Shown: positions 7,446-14,561, counted from the stretch's first letter. The stretch is DNA of 21,220 bases from JBBSUX01 sp038234045 (GCA_038234045.1 JBBSUX010000022.1:1-21220); one strand, 5' to 3'. Notes: a model not told the origin generated them from the letters alone. Numbers and translations are program-made.

Positions 7446-8597
7446 TCATACCCGCCCGTAGGCAAAGCCGACGGCCGGTGTGCTGCCTTCTACCCGGTCG
7501 ATCAGGCGCAGCAGGGGCGTGAGTTCGCGGTAGCGCGCAGCGGCATGGCGGATGTAGCCGATGAAGCGCGGCGCATCGGCCAGGTAGCGCGGCTTGCCGT
7601 CGCGCAGCGTGAGCCGCGCGAAGATGCCTGCTACCTTCAGGTGACGCTGCAGGCCCATCCATTCCACGGCTCGGTAGAAATCGCCAAAATCATCGTTCAC
7701 CGGCAGCCCCGCCTTGCGTGCGGCGCTCCAGTAGCGGACGGTGACATCGATCACCATTTCTTCATCCCAGCTAAGAAAGGCGTCGCGCATCAGGCTGGCG
7801 ATGTCGTAGGTGATGGGGCCAAAAACTGCGTCCTGAAAATCCAGTATGCCGAGCGGCGCGTCGTCCGCATGGGTGGCACCGCGCGCCACCATCAGATTGC
7901 GCGGCATGAAATCGCGGTGTACATAAACCGACGCCGCCGCCAGGTTGCGCGAGACGATCAGGTCGAAGCTGCTGGCAAGCACTGAGGCCGTTTCGCCTTC
8001 GACTTTTACGCCGCGATGGCGCGTCAAGTACCAATCCGGAAAAAGCGCCAGCTCGCGCCGCAATAACGCCTCGTCGTAAGGCGGCAGCTCGCCAGCGCGA
8101 GAGGCCAGCTGCCACCTCAGCAGCGCATCGACAGCGTTGCGATACCAGGGCAGTGCGGTTTGCGGATCGGCCCTGCCGCTGGCTGAGGGATCGAGCCGTT
8201 CGAGCAGGGTCTGATCGCCCAGATCGGTCATCAGCAAAAAGCCGTGGGTGGCATCACGCTCCAGAATGCACGGCACCTGCAAGCCCGCTGCCGCCATCAG
8301 CGCGGCAACCTGCGCGAACGCAGCGGTGTCTTCGTGCTGCGGCGGCGCATCCATGATGATGGCGCTGCAGCCGGGCAGGGCGCCTGAGGCCGCGTGGGCG
8401 CTTTGGGCGTCAGGGTCAGCGTCGATACGGAAGTAGCGCCTGAAACTTGCATCGGCCGATGCGGCCCTGAGGCTTGCCGCCCGAAGGCCGTGGCGGGGCG
8501 AAATGCTCTTGAGCCAGACGTCGAATGCGGCAGCGCGCTGTGGGTCGGCCCATTCGATGGTGCCGTGGGCGGCGGAAGGCAGAAGGGGATGGCTCAT
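7446..8597 (-). CDS. amgK: Aminoglycoside-phosphotransferase-fold kinase, likely AmgK (anomeric MurNAc/GlcNAc kinase)
   Basis: The product has 383 residues. Kinase motifs are the catalytic loop VHRDFMPRNLMV (His227, Asp229, Asn234) and the metal-binding ILDFQDAVFGP (about 251-261). The N-lobe has SFRRYFRI and an IIMDAPP strand. AmgK phosphorylates the anomeric position of MurNAc and GlcNAc in cell-wall recycling, feeding MurU and bypassing de novo UDP-MurNAc synthesis. The call rests on family resemblance plus position: in Pseudomonas amgK is divergent from lptD, exactly as here. Against it, murU, the usual next gene, is missing, and rsmE follows instead. A generic phosphotransferase remains possible. 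The putative promoter is very close to the start codon. Confidence 0.8.
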   Translation of the reverse strand: MSHPLLPSAAHGTIEWADPQRAAAFDVWLKSISPRHGLRAASLRAASADASFRRYFRIDADPDAQSAHAASGALPGCSAIIMDAPPQHEDTAAFAQVAALMAAAGLQVPCILERDATHGFLLMTDLGDQTLLERLDPSASGRADPQTALPWYRNAVDALLRWQLASRAGELPPYDEALLRRELALFPDWYLTRHRGVKVEGETASVLASSFDLIVSRNLAAASVYVHRDFMPRNLMVARGATHADDAPLGILDFQDAVFGPITYDIASLMRDAFLSWDEEMVIDVTVRYWSAARKAGLPVNDDFGDFYRAVEWMGLQRHLKVAGIFARLTLRDGKPRYLADAPRFIGYIRHAAARYRELTPLLRLIDRVEGSTPAVGFAYGRV

Positions 8598-8891
8598 GGA
8601 TAATCGATTCTACAAAGCCCGTTCAGGAACCCTGAGCTGTTCGCGCGTGCCGGTGTTGCCGGTTGGGCGTAGTAGCTCCTTGTTGGACTCCCGACCGCGC
8701 CAATGCGCCAACCCTGCCAGACGAACCGCCTCCTGATCGCACGTCCGTGTCACCTACCTTGTTGCCCGCACAGTCCGCTTTGTCCCTCCTTATTGCTTTC
8801 GCCGCTCCCGCATCCCCCCACGCCCTATCCGGGCAGTGCTGTGTTGCAGGCCACACTGGCGCTTCCGCCGCTTCAAAGGGTGGAGCACGCA
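8598..8891. other. Divergent regulatory region between amgK and lptD
   Basis: This 294-base gap lies between the two divergent starts and should contain both promoters. On the minus strand TAGAAT (8607-8612) lies nine bases before the amgK ATG. A 5-bp inverted repeat TCAGG-AAC-CCTGA occupies 8623-8635. On the plus strand I did not find a credible sigma-E type (GAACTT/TCTGA) or sigma-70 promoter for lptD. The frame of lptD stays open upstream to 8703, but the encoded Pro/Cys/Leu-rich stretch does not look like protein. Confidence 0.45.
8607..8612 (-). promoter_or_regulatory. Putative -10 box of amgK, giving an almost leaderless transcript
   Basis: TAGAAT on the minus strand is separated from the amgK ATG by nine bases. 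Transcription would start only a few bases before, or at, the start codon. No clear -35 is visible. This is a weak call, included because it bears on how amgK would be translated. Confidence 0.25.
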
Positions 8892-11555
8892 ATGGGTGAG
8901 CACCGGCGCAGGGCGTCTGCCGTGGCGCCTGGGAAACTTCTACAAGGAGTTACTACTCCGAAGTTTCCCGGTCGTTACACGCCGATGGCGCTCCTGGTGG
9001 CTGCAACCCTGCTGCAGAGCTCGCCTCTCTGGGCGCAAAGCAGCCTTGCGGGCGGGCCCCCGGCGCCGTCAGCGAGTCCCGCAGCTGCCGGCGCACTTTT
9101 GCCACCCATCCTGAGCACACCAGCTGCGCCCATCGCTGGCGGTGAGGCCGATCCCGCTGGTGCCGTGGCGGTGCCGGCGCTCGGCGCTGTGGCGCCGGCG
9201 AGAATCCTCCCCTTCCCCGGTCCGGCTCCGGCTCCGGCGCCCACACCAGCCCCAGCTGAGAATTCCTCAGCTGCAACGCCCGGGCTGCCGCCCGGCCCTC
9301 CCCTGAAACTGCGCAGCAGCTCACTTTTGCGGGACGTCATTCCCGAAGCCGAACGCGGCAAGCTGCCTACTTTTCTCTCGGGCGACCAGACGCTCGGCCA
9401 GACCGACTTCAATACCGTTTTGCAAGGTAACGCCGAGCTGCGTCGCGGCGATCTGGTGGTGCGCGGCGACCGGCTGGAATACAACGAGCCCGACGATCTG
9501 GCCACCGTGATGGGCAATGCCTACATCAACCGCGCCGGCGACATCTTCAGCGGCCCCAGGCTGGAGCTGCATGTCGATGCGATGGACGGCACCTTCGACC
9601 GGCCGCGCTACCGCTTCCTGAAGAACGGCGCCCATGGCACGGCCGAGCGCGTGGACTTCATCGACGCCGACAACACGGTGATCCACAACGGCACCTACAC
9701 CACCTGCGAGCGGCGCCCGGGCCCGAGCTGGATGCCCGACTGGATGATCTCTGCGCGCTCGATCAGCATCGACCAGGCGAGCCAGCAGGGCGTTGCCAAG
9801 GATGCAACCATGCAATTCCTTGGCCTGAAGACGCCGCCACTGCCGTCGATCAGCTTTCCACTGAGCGACGCGCGACAGTCGGGTTTGTTGCCACCGGTGT
9901 TCGGCATCAGCAATCAGAGCGGCGTCGAAACCACCCTCCCGTACTACTGGAACATCGCGCCCAACCGGGATGCGACGCTCTATCCCACCATCTTCAGCAG
10001 GCGCGGCGTCGATCTGGCGGGCGAATTCCGCTACCTGGAAGACAACTACCGGGGCCAGGTCCGCGCCGACTACATGCCGAGCGACCGGCTGCGCAACGGC
10101 GACAGCCGCTGGGGCATCGCCGCGCTGCACGCTGCCACGATCAATACCGGCATCCCGTCGATTGGTGCGCTCGGGCTCTCGCTCAATGTGAACCGCGTGA
10201 GCGACGACAACTACTGGAAGGATTTTCCGCGCACTAATCCGTCGCTCACGCAGCGGCTGCTACCGAGCGACCTGAATCTTGCCTGGGGCCGGGGCGATCT
10301 GCAGGTGGCTGCGCGCGCGCTCAAGTGGCAGACGCTGCAGGACATCAACTCGCCCATCATTCCGCCGTATGACCGCCTGCCACAGCTCACCGCGCGCTAT
10401 AGCAAGGTCGATATCGGTGGTTTCGACTATTCGATCGAGGGTGACTACACCCAGTTCGAGGCCGCTGAACGTCTGACGAACCAGCCCAACGCGCGACGTG
10501 CCTATACCCTTGCGCAGGTCAGCCGCCCGTTCGTGGCTCCGGGCGCCTTCATCACGCCCAAGGTGATGCTGCATGCCACGCGCTATGACTTCGACTACGC
10601 ACTGCCCAACAATGCCACCACCGCAGACCGTGTGGTGCCCACCGTCAGCCTCGACAGCGGGCTGATCTTCGAGCGCGATGCGCGACTGTTGGGCCGCAAT
10701 CTGATCCAGACGCTCGAGCCCCGCGCTTTCTACGTCTACACGCCGTATCGCGACCAGAGCCGGCTGCCCAACTACGATACCGCGCGCACCGATTTCAATT
10801 TCGCCTCCATCTATACCGAGAACGCGTTTGTCGGCAACGACCGCATCTCGGACAACAACCTGCTCACGCTGGGCGTCACCACGCGGTTTATCGATGCCGA
10901 CACCGGCGCCGAAACCGCGCGCTTCGGTGTAGCGCAGCGCCTGCGCTTCCAGGACCAGCGCGTGGTGCTGCCCGGCGAAGAGGTTGTCAACGACCGGCTG
11001 AGCGATCTGTTGCTGGGCGCCTCTATCAACTGGACGCCGAAGTGGGCGTTCGATTCCACTTTCCAGTACAACCCGAAGACGAGCCGCTCTGTCCGGTCCT
11101 CCATCGGTGGTCGATACAACCCAAGCGACTACCGAACGGTGAGCGCCGCCTACCGGCTGCAGCGCGGCACCAGCGAATCGATCGACGTGGGTTGGCAATG
11201 GCCGGTCAATGATCTGTGGGGCGATCGCGGACAGAATCTCGGTGCGGGCCGCGGTCAGGGTCCCGGGCGCATCTACTCTGTGGGTCGGCTCAATTACAGC
11301 CTGCAGGACAAGTCGATCGTCGATTCCGTTACCGGTTTCGAGTACGAAGGCGATTGCTGGGTCGGCCGGGTGGTACTGGAGCGCCTGCAAAACAGCAGCA
11401 CCACTGCGACCAAGCGTTTGTTGTTCCAGGTCGAATTTTTTGGCTTCTCGCGAGTCGGATCAAGTCCGCTCACGGTTTTGCAGCAGAACGTACCGCGCTA
11501 TCAGTACCTTCACCAGGAAATCACCACACCCAGCCGGTTCAGCCAATATGACTGA
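8892..11555 (+). CDS. lptD: LPS-assembly protein LptD
   Basis: The product has 887 residues. The start at 8892 is preferred because TGGAG precedes it by six bases and it gives a secretory N-terminus: a basic segment, a hydrophobic core MALLVAATLLQSS, and cleavage near LWA-QS (about 48). A Pro/Ala-rich linker follows (about 52-135), then the periplasmic OstA/LptA-like domain (about 165-300) and the LptD barrel, with the hallmark GLLPPVFGISNQSG and LPYYWNIAPNRDAT (about 331-362). LptD with lipoprotein LptE inserts LPS into the outer leaflet. The mature protein has only two Cys, Cys272 (TTCERR) and Cys822 (GDCW), so one inter-domain disulfide is predicted instead of the two in E. coli. It heads the operon with surA and rsmA. 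Confidence 0.96.
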   Translation: MGEHRRRASAVAPGKLLQGVTTPKFPGRYTPMALLVAATLLQSSPLWAQSSLAGGPPAPSASPAAAGALLPPILSTPAAPIAGGEADPAGAVAVPALGAVAPARILPFPGPAPAPAPTPAPAENSSAATPGLPPGPPLKLRSSSLLRDVIPEAERGKLPTFLSGDQTLGQTDFNTVLQGNAELRRGDLVVRGDRLEYNEPDDLATVMGNAYINRAGDIFSGPRLELHVDAMDGTFDRPRYRFLKNGAHGTAERVDFIDADNTVIHNGTYTTCERRPGPSWMPDWMISARSISIDQASQQGVAKDATMQFLGLKTPPLPSISFPLSDARQSGLLPPVFGISNQSGVETTLPYYWNIAPNRDATLYPTIFSRRGVDLAGEFRYLEDNYRGQVRADYMPSDRLRNGDSRWGIAALHAATINTGIPSIGALGLSLNVNRVSDDNYWKDFPRTNPSLTQRLLPSDLNLAWGRGDLQVAARALKWQTLQDINSPIIPPYDRLPQLTARYSKVDIGGFDYSIEGDYTQFEAAERLTNQPNARRAYTLAQVSRPFVAPGAFITPKVMLHATRYDFDYALPNNATTADRVVPTVSLDSGLIFERDARLLGRNLIQTLEPRAFYVYTPYRDQSRLPNYDTARTDFNFASIYTENAFVGNDRISDNNLLTLGVTTRFIDADTGAETARFGVAQRLRFQDQRVVLPGEEVVNDRLSDLLLGASINWTPKWAFDSTFQYNPKTSRSVRSSIGGRYNPSDYRTVSAAYRLQRGTSESIDVGWQWPVNDLWGDRGQNLGAGRGQGPGRIYSVGRLNYSLQDKSIVDSVTGFEYEGDCWVGRVVLERLQNSSTTATKRLLFQVEFFGFSRVGSSPLTVLQQNVPRYQYLHQEITTPSRFSQYD

Positions 11556-11667
11556 TCGCGCCGGCACTGGCCGCCTTCTTCCCGAAACGGAAGATACGCG
11601 CAGTCAGGCGGCATACGCCCTACATCCACTTTCCGCGGCACCTGAAGTCGTCGCCCTGTTGCCATGA
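11548..11667 (+). CDS. Possible 39-codon bridging ORF between lptD and surA
   Basis: The ATG at 11548 overlaps the lptD stop (ATGACTGA), and its TGA (11665-11667) overlaps the first surA ATG (ATGATG). The frame therefore exactly spans the 108-base gap. The peptide begins MTDRAGTGRLL and ends VVALLP, with no recognisable domain. No ribosome binding site is seen, so translation would need reinitiation by ribosomes finishing lptD. A 40-codon open frame can arise by chance in GC-rich DNA, hence low confidence. The exact overlaps at both ends are the only argument for it. Confidence 0.25.
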   Translation: MTDRAGTGRLLPETEDTRSQAAYALHPLSAAPEVVALLP

Positions 11668-13148
11668 TGATGATGACCCACCAGACACTGTTTCGAAGAA
11701 TCTTTGCGTCGCTCTGCGCGCTTACTATCGCGCTCGCAAGTGCCAGCGCTGCGGCGCAGGGCCTACGCGCGGGAGGTGGTGGCGGCCTTTCCTCCGGAAG
11801 CGGACTCGGCATGGGCGGGCTTTCGTCGCCCTCCAAGTCGGGCCTGGGCTCCACGCTTGATCTGCCTCCGAACCTGGGCCGTAAGCAAGCTGACCCCGTC
11901 ACCGGCAAGCAGGTGCAGCAAGCCGACTACATCGTTGCTGTCGTCAATTCAGAGCCGATCACCAACAGCGAAGTACGTGTGCGGGCCGAGCGTGTGGCGC
12001 AACAGATCCAACAATCCGGTGGCAGCCTGCCGCCGCGAAGCGAGCTCGACCGCGAGGTGCTTGAGCGCCTGATCAACGAGAAAGCCCAGCTTCAGCAGGC
12101 CAAGGAGCTCAAGATCAATGTGGACGATGCCGCGATCGATACCGCCGAGCTCAACGTTGCGCGCCAGAACAAGATGACGCTGGAGCAGATGCGCTCGCGG
12201 CTTGCTGCCGACGGTATTCCCGAGGCCCGCTTGCGCGCAAACCTGCGCGACCAGCTCACCCTGCTGCGCCTGCGCCAGCGAGAGGTCGAGTCGCGGGTGA
12301 AAGTCAGCGACATGGATATCGACCACTACATCCAGGAGCAGCGCCAGAGCGTGGCGAATCCCGATGCGGTCGAGATCAACCTGTCCCACATCCTGGTGCT
12401 GGTGCCTGAGGATTCATCTCCTGCACAGGTGGATGCCTTTCAGAAGAAGGCGCAAGCCGCTGCCGACCGCGTCCGCGCGGGTGAAGATTTCGGCAAGGTT
12501 GCGCGCGAAATGTCAGACGGTGCCGAGCGCAACAACGACGGTTTGCTGGGCCTGCGCCCGGCCGACCGCTATCCGAGCCTGTTTGTCCAATGGACGCAGA
12601 ACCAGCCGATCGGCACCATCGTCGGCCCCAACCGCTCGCCTGCGGGCTTTCACATCCTCAAGGTGGTGGAGCGCGTCAAGGGTGGCGTGCCGGGCGCGCA
12701 GGTGCTGCAAAGCCATGTGCGACACATCCTGCTGGTGCCCAATGCCCAGCTCAGCGAAGCCGCTGCCATCGCGCAGCTGGCTGACTACAAGCGCCGCATC
12801 CAGAGCGGGCAGGCCGACTTTGCCACCCTGGCCAAGGAGCATTCGCAGGACGGCAGCGCCAAAGAAGGCGGCGACCTCGGCTGGACCAATCCCGGCCAGT
12901 TTGTGCCTGAATTTGAAGAAGCAGCCGATGCGCTGGCGCCGGGCGAGATCAGCAACCCCGTGGTCACCCGCTTCGGCGTGCACCTGATCGAGGTGCTCGG
13001 CCGGCGCCCGCACACTCTCACCGAGCGCGAGCAGCGCGATGCCGCACGCAACGCCGCCCGCGAAAAGAAGCTCGACGAGGCTTACACCACCTGGGCGCAG
13101 GAGCTCCGTGGTCGTGCTTATGTCGAATACCGGGATCCGCCCCAATGA
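11664..13148 (+). CDS. surA: Periplasmic chaperone / peptidyl-prolyl isomerase SurA
   Basis: The product is up to 494 residues. The signal peptide spans about 1-32 (RRIFASLCALTIALASASAAAQ) and is followed by a Gly/Ser-rich segment (33-65). The SurA N-domain (about 85-225) begins with DYIVAVVNSEPITNSEV. Two parvulin domains follow: about 237-337 (INLSHILVLV … GFHILKVVERV) and 349-447 (SHVRHILLVP … FGVHLIEVLGRR). The second has the better preserved parvulin core (GGDLGW, FGVHLIEV). A C-terminal helix follows (452-485). SurA escorts outer-membrane proteins, including LptD, so co-transcription with lptD makes sense. Four ATG codons in a row (11664-11675) leave the exact start open, and no clear Shine-Dalgarno precedes them. 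Confidence 0.96.
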   Translation: MMMMTHQTLFRRIFASLCALTIALASASAAAQGLRAGGGGGLSSGSGLGMGGLSSPSKSGLGSTLDLPPNLGRKQADPVTGKQVQQADYIVAVVNSEPITNSEVRVRAERVAQQIQQSGGSLPPRSELDREVLERLINEKAQLQQAKELKINVDDAAIDTAELNVARQNKMTLEQMRSRLAADGIPEARLRANLRDQLTLLRLRQREVESRVKVSDMDIDHYIQEQRQSVANPDAVEINLSHILVLVPEDSSPAQVDAFQKKAQAAADRVRAGEDFGKVAREMSDGAERNNDGLLGLRPADRYPSLFVQWTQNQPIGTIVGPNRSPAGFHILKVVERVKGGVPGAQVLQSHVRHILLVPNAQLSEAAAIAQLADYKRRIQSGQADFATLAKEHSQDGSAKEGGDLGWTNPGQFVPEFEEAADALAPGEISNPVVTRFGVHLIEVLGRRPHTLTEREQRDAARNAAREKKLDEAYTTWAQELRGRAYVEYRDPPQ

Positions 13149-13183
13149 AGATTGACGCACCCACCTACGGGCTGCGCACTTGA
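13145..13183 (+). CDS. Possible 12-codon bridging ORF between surA and rsmA
   Basis: The ATG at 13145 overlaps the surA stop as ATGA, and its TGA (13181-13183) overlaps the rsmA start as TTGA. The peptide would be MKIDAPTYGLRT. It lies exactly where pdxA sits in many proteobacteria but shows no resemblance to PdxA. Its length is well within chance. It is listed because it repeats the overlap pattern seen between lptD and surA. Confidence 0.22.
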   Translation: MKIDAPTYGLRT

Positions 13184-13995
13184 AGCACATTCCGCGCAAA
13201 CGCTTCGGCCAGCACTTCCTGACCGATGGCGGCATCATCGATGCGATCGTGCACGCAATCGATCCCACGCCCGGCGATCGCATGGTCGAGATCGGCCCGG
13301 GGCTCGCGGCGCTGACGCAGCCGCTGGTGGAGCGCCTGGGGCATCTCACCGTGATCGAGCTGGATCGCGATCTGGCAAAAACGCTGCGCGCGCATCCGCA
13401 GTTGCAGGTGGTCGAGGCCGATGTGCTGCGGGTCGATCTGGCCAGCGCCGTCGCTCCGGTCGCAGGCGCATCCGATGCGCCACCGAGCGCGACAACCGGA
13501 ACATCGCAGCCCATCCGCGTGGTCGGCAACTTGCCCTACAACATCTCCACCCCCATCCTTTTTCATCTGCTGGACCAGGTGGAGGTCGTGAAAGACCAGC
13601 ACTTCATGCTGCAGAAGGAAGTTGTCGACCGCATGGTTGCCGTGCCGTCAACAGCCGCCTACGGCCGTTTGTCGGTCATGCTGCAGTGGCGCTACGCCAT
13701 GGAAGACGTGCTGGCCGTCCCGCCCGAAAGCTTCGATCCGCCGCCACGAGTACACAGCGCCGTTGTGCGCATGGTCCCGCTGGTAGAGCCGCCTGTGCTT
13801 GATGCCAAGCATCTCTCGACCCTGGTGCAAGTGGCATTCAGCATGCGCCGCAAGCTGCTGCGCCATAGCCTCGGCAAATGGCTCGAACAGATCGGATTCG
13901 AAGGCAATTTCAACCTCCAGCGCCGCGCCGAGGAGGTGCCGGTAGCCGAATTCGTGGCCCTCGCCCAAACAACACAAACGCTTCAAAAAGAATAG
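13180..13995 (+). CDS. rsmA: 16S rRNA (adenine-1518/1519-N6) dimethyltransferase RsmA (KsgA)
   Basis: The product has 271 residues. Family marks are KRFGQHFLTD (7-16, substrate-binding N-terminus), SAM motif I VEIGPGLAALT (36-46), the acidic VIELDRD (58-64), the catalytic NLPYNIS (117-123), and the C-terminal helical domain with FSMRRKLLRHSL. It dimethylates A1518 and A1519 in 16S rRNA; its loss gives kasugamycin resistance. The start is TTG 13180, because an in-frame TGA at 13153 leaves no ATG or GTG upstream. An Ala/Pro/Ser/Thr-rich insertion (about 91-111) precedes motif IV. The gene lies 31 bases behind surA, and its stop codon is supplied by the start of a repeat element. Confidence 0.96.
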   Translation: MKHIPRKRFGQHFLTDGGIIDAIVHAIDPTPGDRMVEIGPGLAALTQPLVERLGHLTVIELDRDLAKTLRAHPQLQVVEADVLRVDLASAVAPVAGASDAPPSATTGTSQPIRVVGNLPYNISTPILFHLLDQVEVVKDQHFMLQKEVVDRMVAVPSTAAYGRLSVMLQWRYAMEDVLAVPPESFDPPPRVHSAVVRMVPLVEPPVLDAKHLSTLVQVAFSMRRKLLRHSLGKWLEQIGFEGNFNLQRRAEEVPVAEFVALAQTTQTLQKE

Positions 13996-14020
13996 CTGAT
14001 AGCGCTTATCCAATAAGCGC
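13993..14020 (+). repeat. Interspersed repeat copy B, a perfect hairpin at the rsmA 3' end
   Basis: The 17-base word at 13993-14009 is identical to 7372-7388. Here the hairpin is intact: GCGCTTAT (14002-14009), loop CCA, ATAAGCGC (14013-14020), an 8-bp perfect stem. The first three bases TAG are the rsmA stop codon. No T-run follows, so it is not a standard terminator, although such a hairpin may protect or end the transcript. Confidence 0.65.
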
Positions 14021-14051
14021 AAGCGGCATGAAATAATCTAAATAACGACAA

Positions 14052-14069
14052 CATCCGCCGAAGCGGATG
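14052..14069. repeat. 7-bp perfect hairpin with CGAA loop
   Basis: CATCCGC and GCGGATG flank a CGAA loop. It lies about 57 bases behind the rsmA stop, with no T-run on either strand. It may be part of the rsmA 3' end. Confidence 0.4.
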
Positions 14070-14108
14070 AAAGTGGTCGTCGAAGTTAGAGCCGCACCTT
14101 TCGAGGAT

Positions 14109-14184
14109 GCCGACGGGCCGGCTTTGCCGGACGTCTGGCAAAGCCCCCCAGGGGGAGCCGGAGCGCAGCGCAGGCTGGGGGTGG
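14109..14184 (-). repeat. Interspersed intergenic repeat, copy 2 (inverted)
   Basis: Read on the minus strand it has the same order as 1300-1387: a C-run, a region with CGCT, a C5/G5 inverted repeat (14144-14155), then a bulged hairpin with tip CCGGC-AAA-GCCGG (14118-14130). The stem below the tip is GACG/CGTC where copy 1 has GTGG/CCAC. The bases differ but pairing is kept, including a bulged A at the same position. Confidence 0.6.
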
Positions 14185-14198
14185 ATCTACGGACGCCG

Positions 14199-14561
14199 TC
14201 AGGCGGCCGAGAGCCAATAGCCTGAGTTAAACGGGCTACTCATCCGCAGTGCCAATGGCGATACGTCGATGAGTTTGTCCGTCGGCATTTTTTCGCCCCC
14301 GTCGAGCGCGATGCCGGGCACGGCTGCTGCTGCCGAAGAACCCGACCCGGATGCTGCGGCTGCTGCTGCGGCAGCAGCACGCTGCGCCTTGGTCAGGTTT
14401 TTGCTGGAGGGTGCGCTGCGGGAAGAACCCGCTGCCGGTGTCACGCCGGCAGCGTCTGCATGCAGACTGCTGCTACCGTGGAACTTGCTTGCTGGTGCCT
14501 GGGTCGCCCGTTCTGCTTGGCTGGTGGATGCAGAACGGGCTACAGAAAAGAATAGAAGCAT
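14199..14561 (-). CDS. Doubtful Ala/Ser-rich ORF overlapping the barstar gene end
   Basis: The ATG at 14561 lies inside the last codons of the barstar-like gene (22-base overlap) in another frame. It would give about 120 residues: a start MLLFFSVARSAST, a Ser/Ala-rich middle with nine consecutive Ala (plus a second run of four), and a more ordinary end (KMPTDKLIDVSPLALRMSS…GYWLSAA). The position, directly after the inhibitor gene with overlap, suggests coupling. The composition and the many inverted repeats inside it argue for a non-coding structured stretch. I recognise no family. The opposite strand is also open here (14269-14565). Confidence 0.3.
   Translation of the reverse strand: MLLFFSVARSASTSQAERATQAPASKFHGSSSLHADAAGVTPAAGSSRSAPSSKNLTKAQRAAAAAAAAASGSGSSAAAAVPGIALDGGEKMPTDKLIDVSPLALRMSSPFNSGYWLSAA
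14361..14379. repeat. GCN-triplet inverted repeat
   Basis: TGCTGCTGC and GCAGCAGCA form a 9-bp perfect inverted repeat around a single base within a run of GCN triplets. Such tracts can slip during replication. Confidence 0.5.
14430..14466. repeat. 9-bp hairpin followed by a 12-bp palindrome
   Basis: CGCTGCCGG, a 7-base loop and CCGGCAGCG (14430-14454) are followed at once by the perfect palindrome TCTGCATGCAGA (14455-14466). Confidence 0.55.
14506..14540. repeat. 11-bp perfect inverted repeat at the barstar 3' end
   Basis: GCCCGTTCTGC (14506-14516) and GCAGAACGGGC (14530-14540) flank a 13-base spacer. The right arm touches the barstar stop codon (14540-14542), so on the minus-strand mRNA the hairpin begins with the last base of the stop. 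No T-run follows. It may be a transcript-end or stabilising structure. Confidence 0.55.

Larger units (their letters stand above)
13996..14539. other. Structured region between rsmA and the barstar gene
   Basis: This region is about 540 bases without a secure gene. From left to right it holds the hairpin of repeat copy B; a 7-bp hairpin CATCCGC-CGAA-GCGGATG (14052-14069); the inverted copy of the two-hairpin repeat (14109-14184); a doubtful Ala-rich minus-strand ORF (14199-14561); and a cluster of strong inverted repeats from 14361 to 14540. The plus-strand rsmA transcript and the minus-strand RNase-barstar transcript converge here, so at least some of the hairpins may be transcript ends. Confidence 0.5.

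Noticed and set aside
8703..8891. N-terminal extension of LptD from ATG 8703
   Set aside because: It encodes a Pro/Cys/Leu-rich stretch unlike a signal peptide; ATG 8892 has a ribosome binding site and a proper secretory N-terminus.
8598..8891. Sigma-E type promoter for lptD, as in E. coli
   Set aside because: GGAACC at 8626-8631 is suggestive as a -35, but no TCTGA-like -10 occurs at the right distance.
10260..11390. Long open frame antisense to lptD (minus strand)
   Set aside because: It lies wholly inside lptD; the product is an Arg/His/Val-rich shadow with no domain, typical of antisense frames in GC-rich genes.
12513..13529. 338-codon open frame antisense to surA and rsmA
   Set aside because: It crosses two real genes and a gene boundary on the other strand and has no recognisable protein features.
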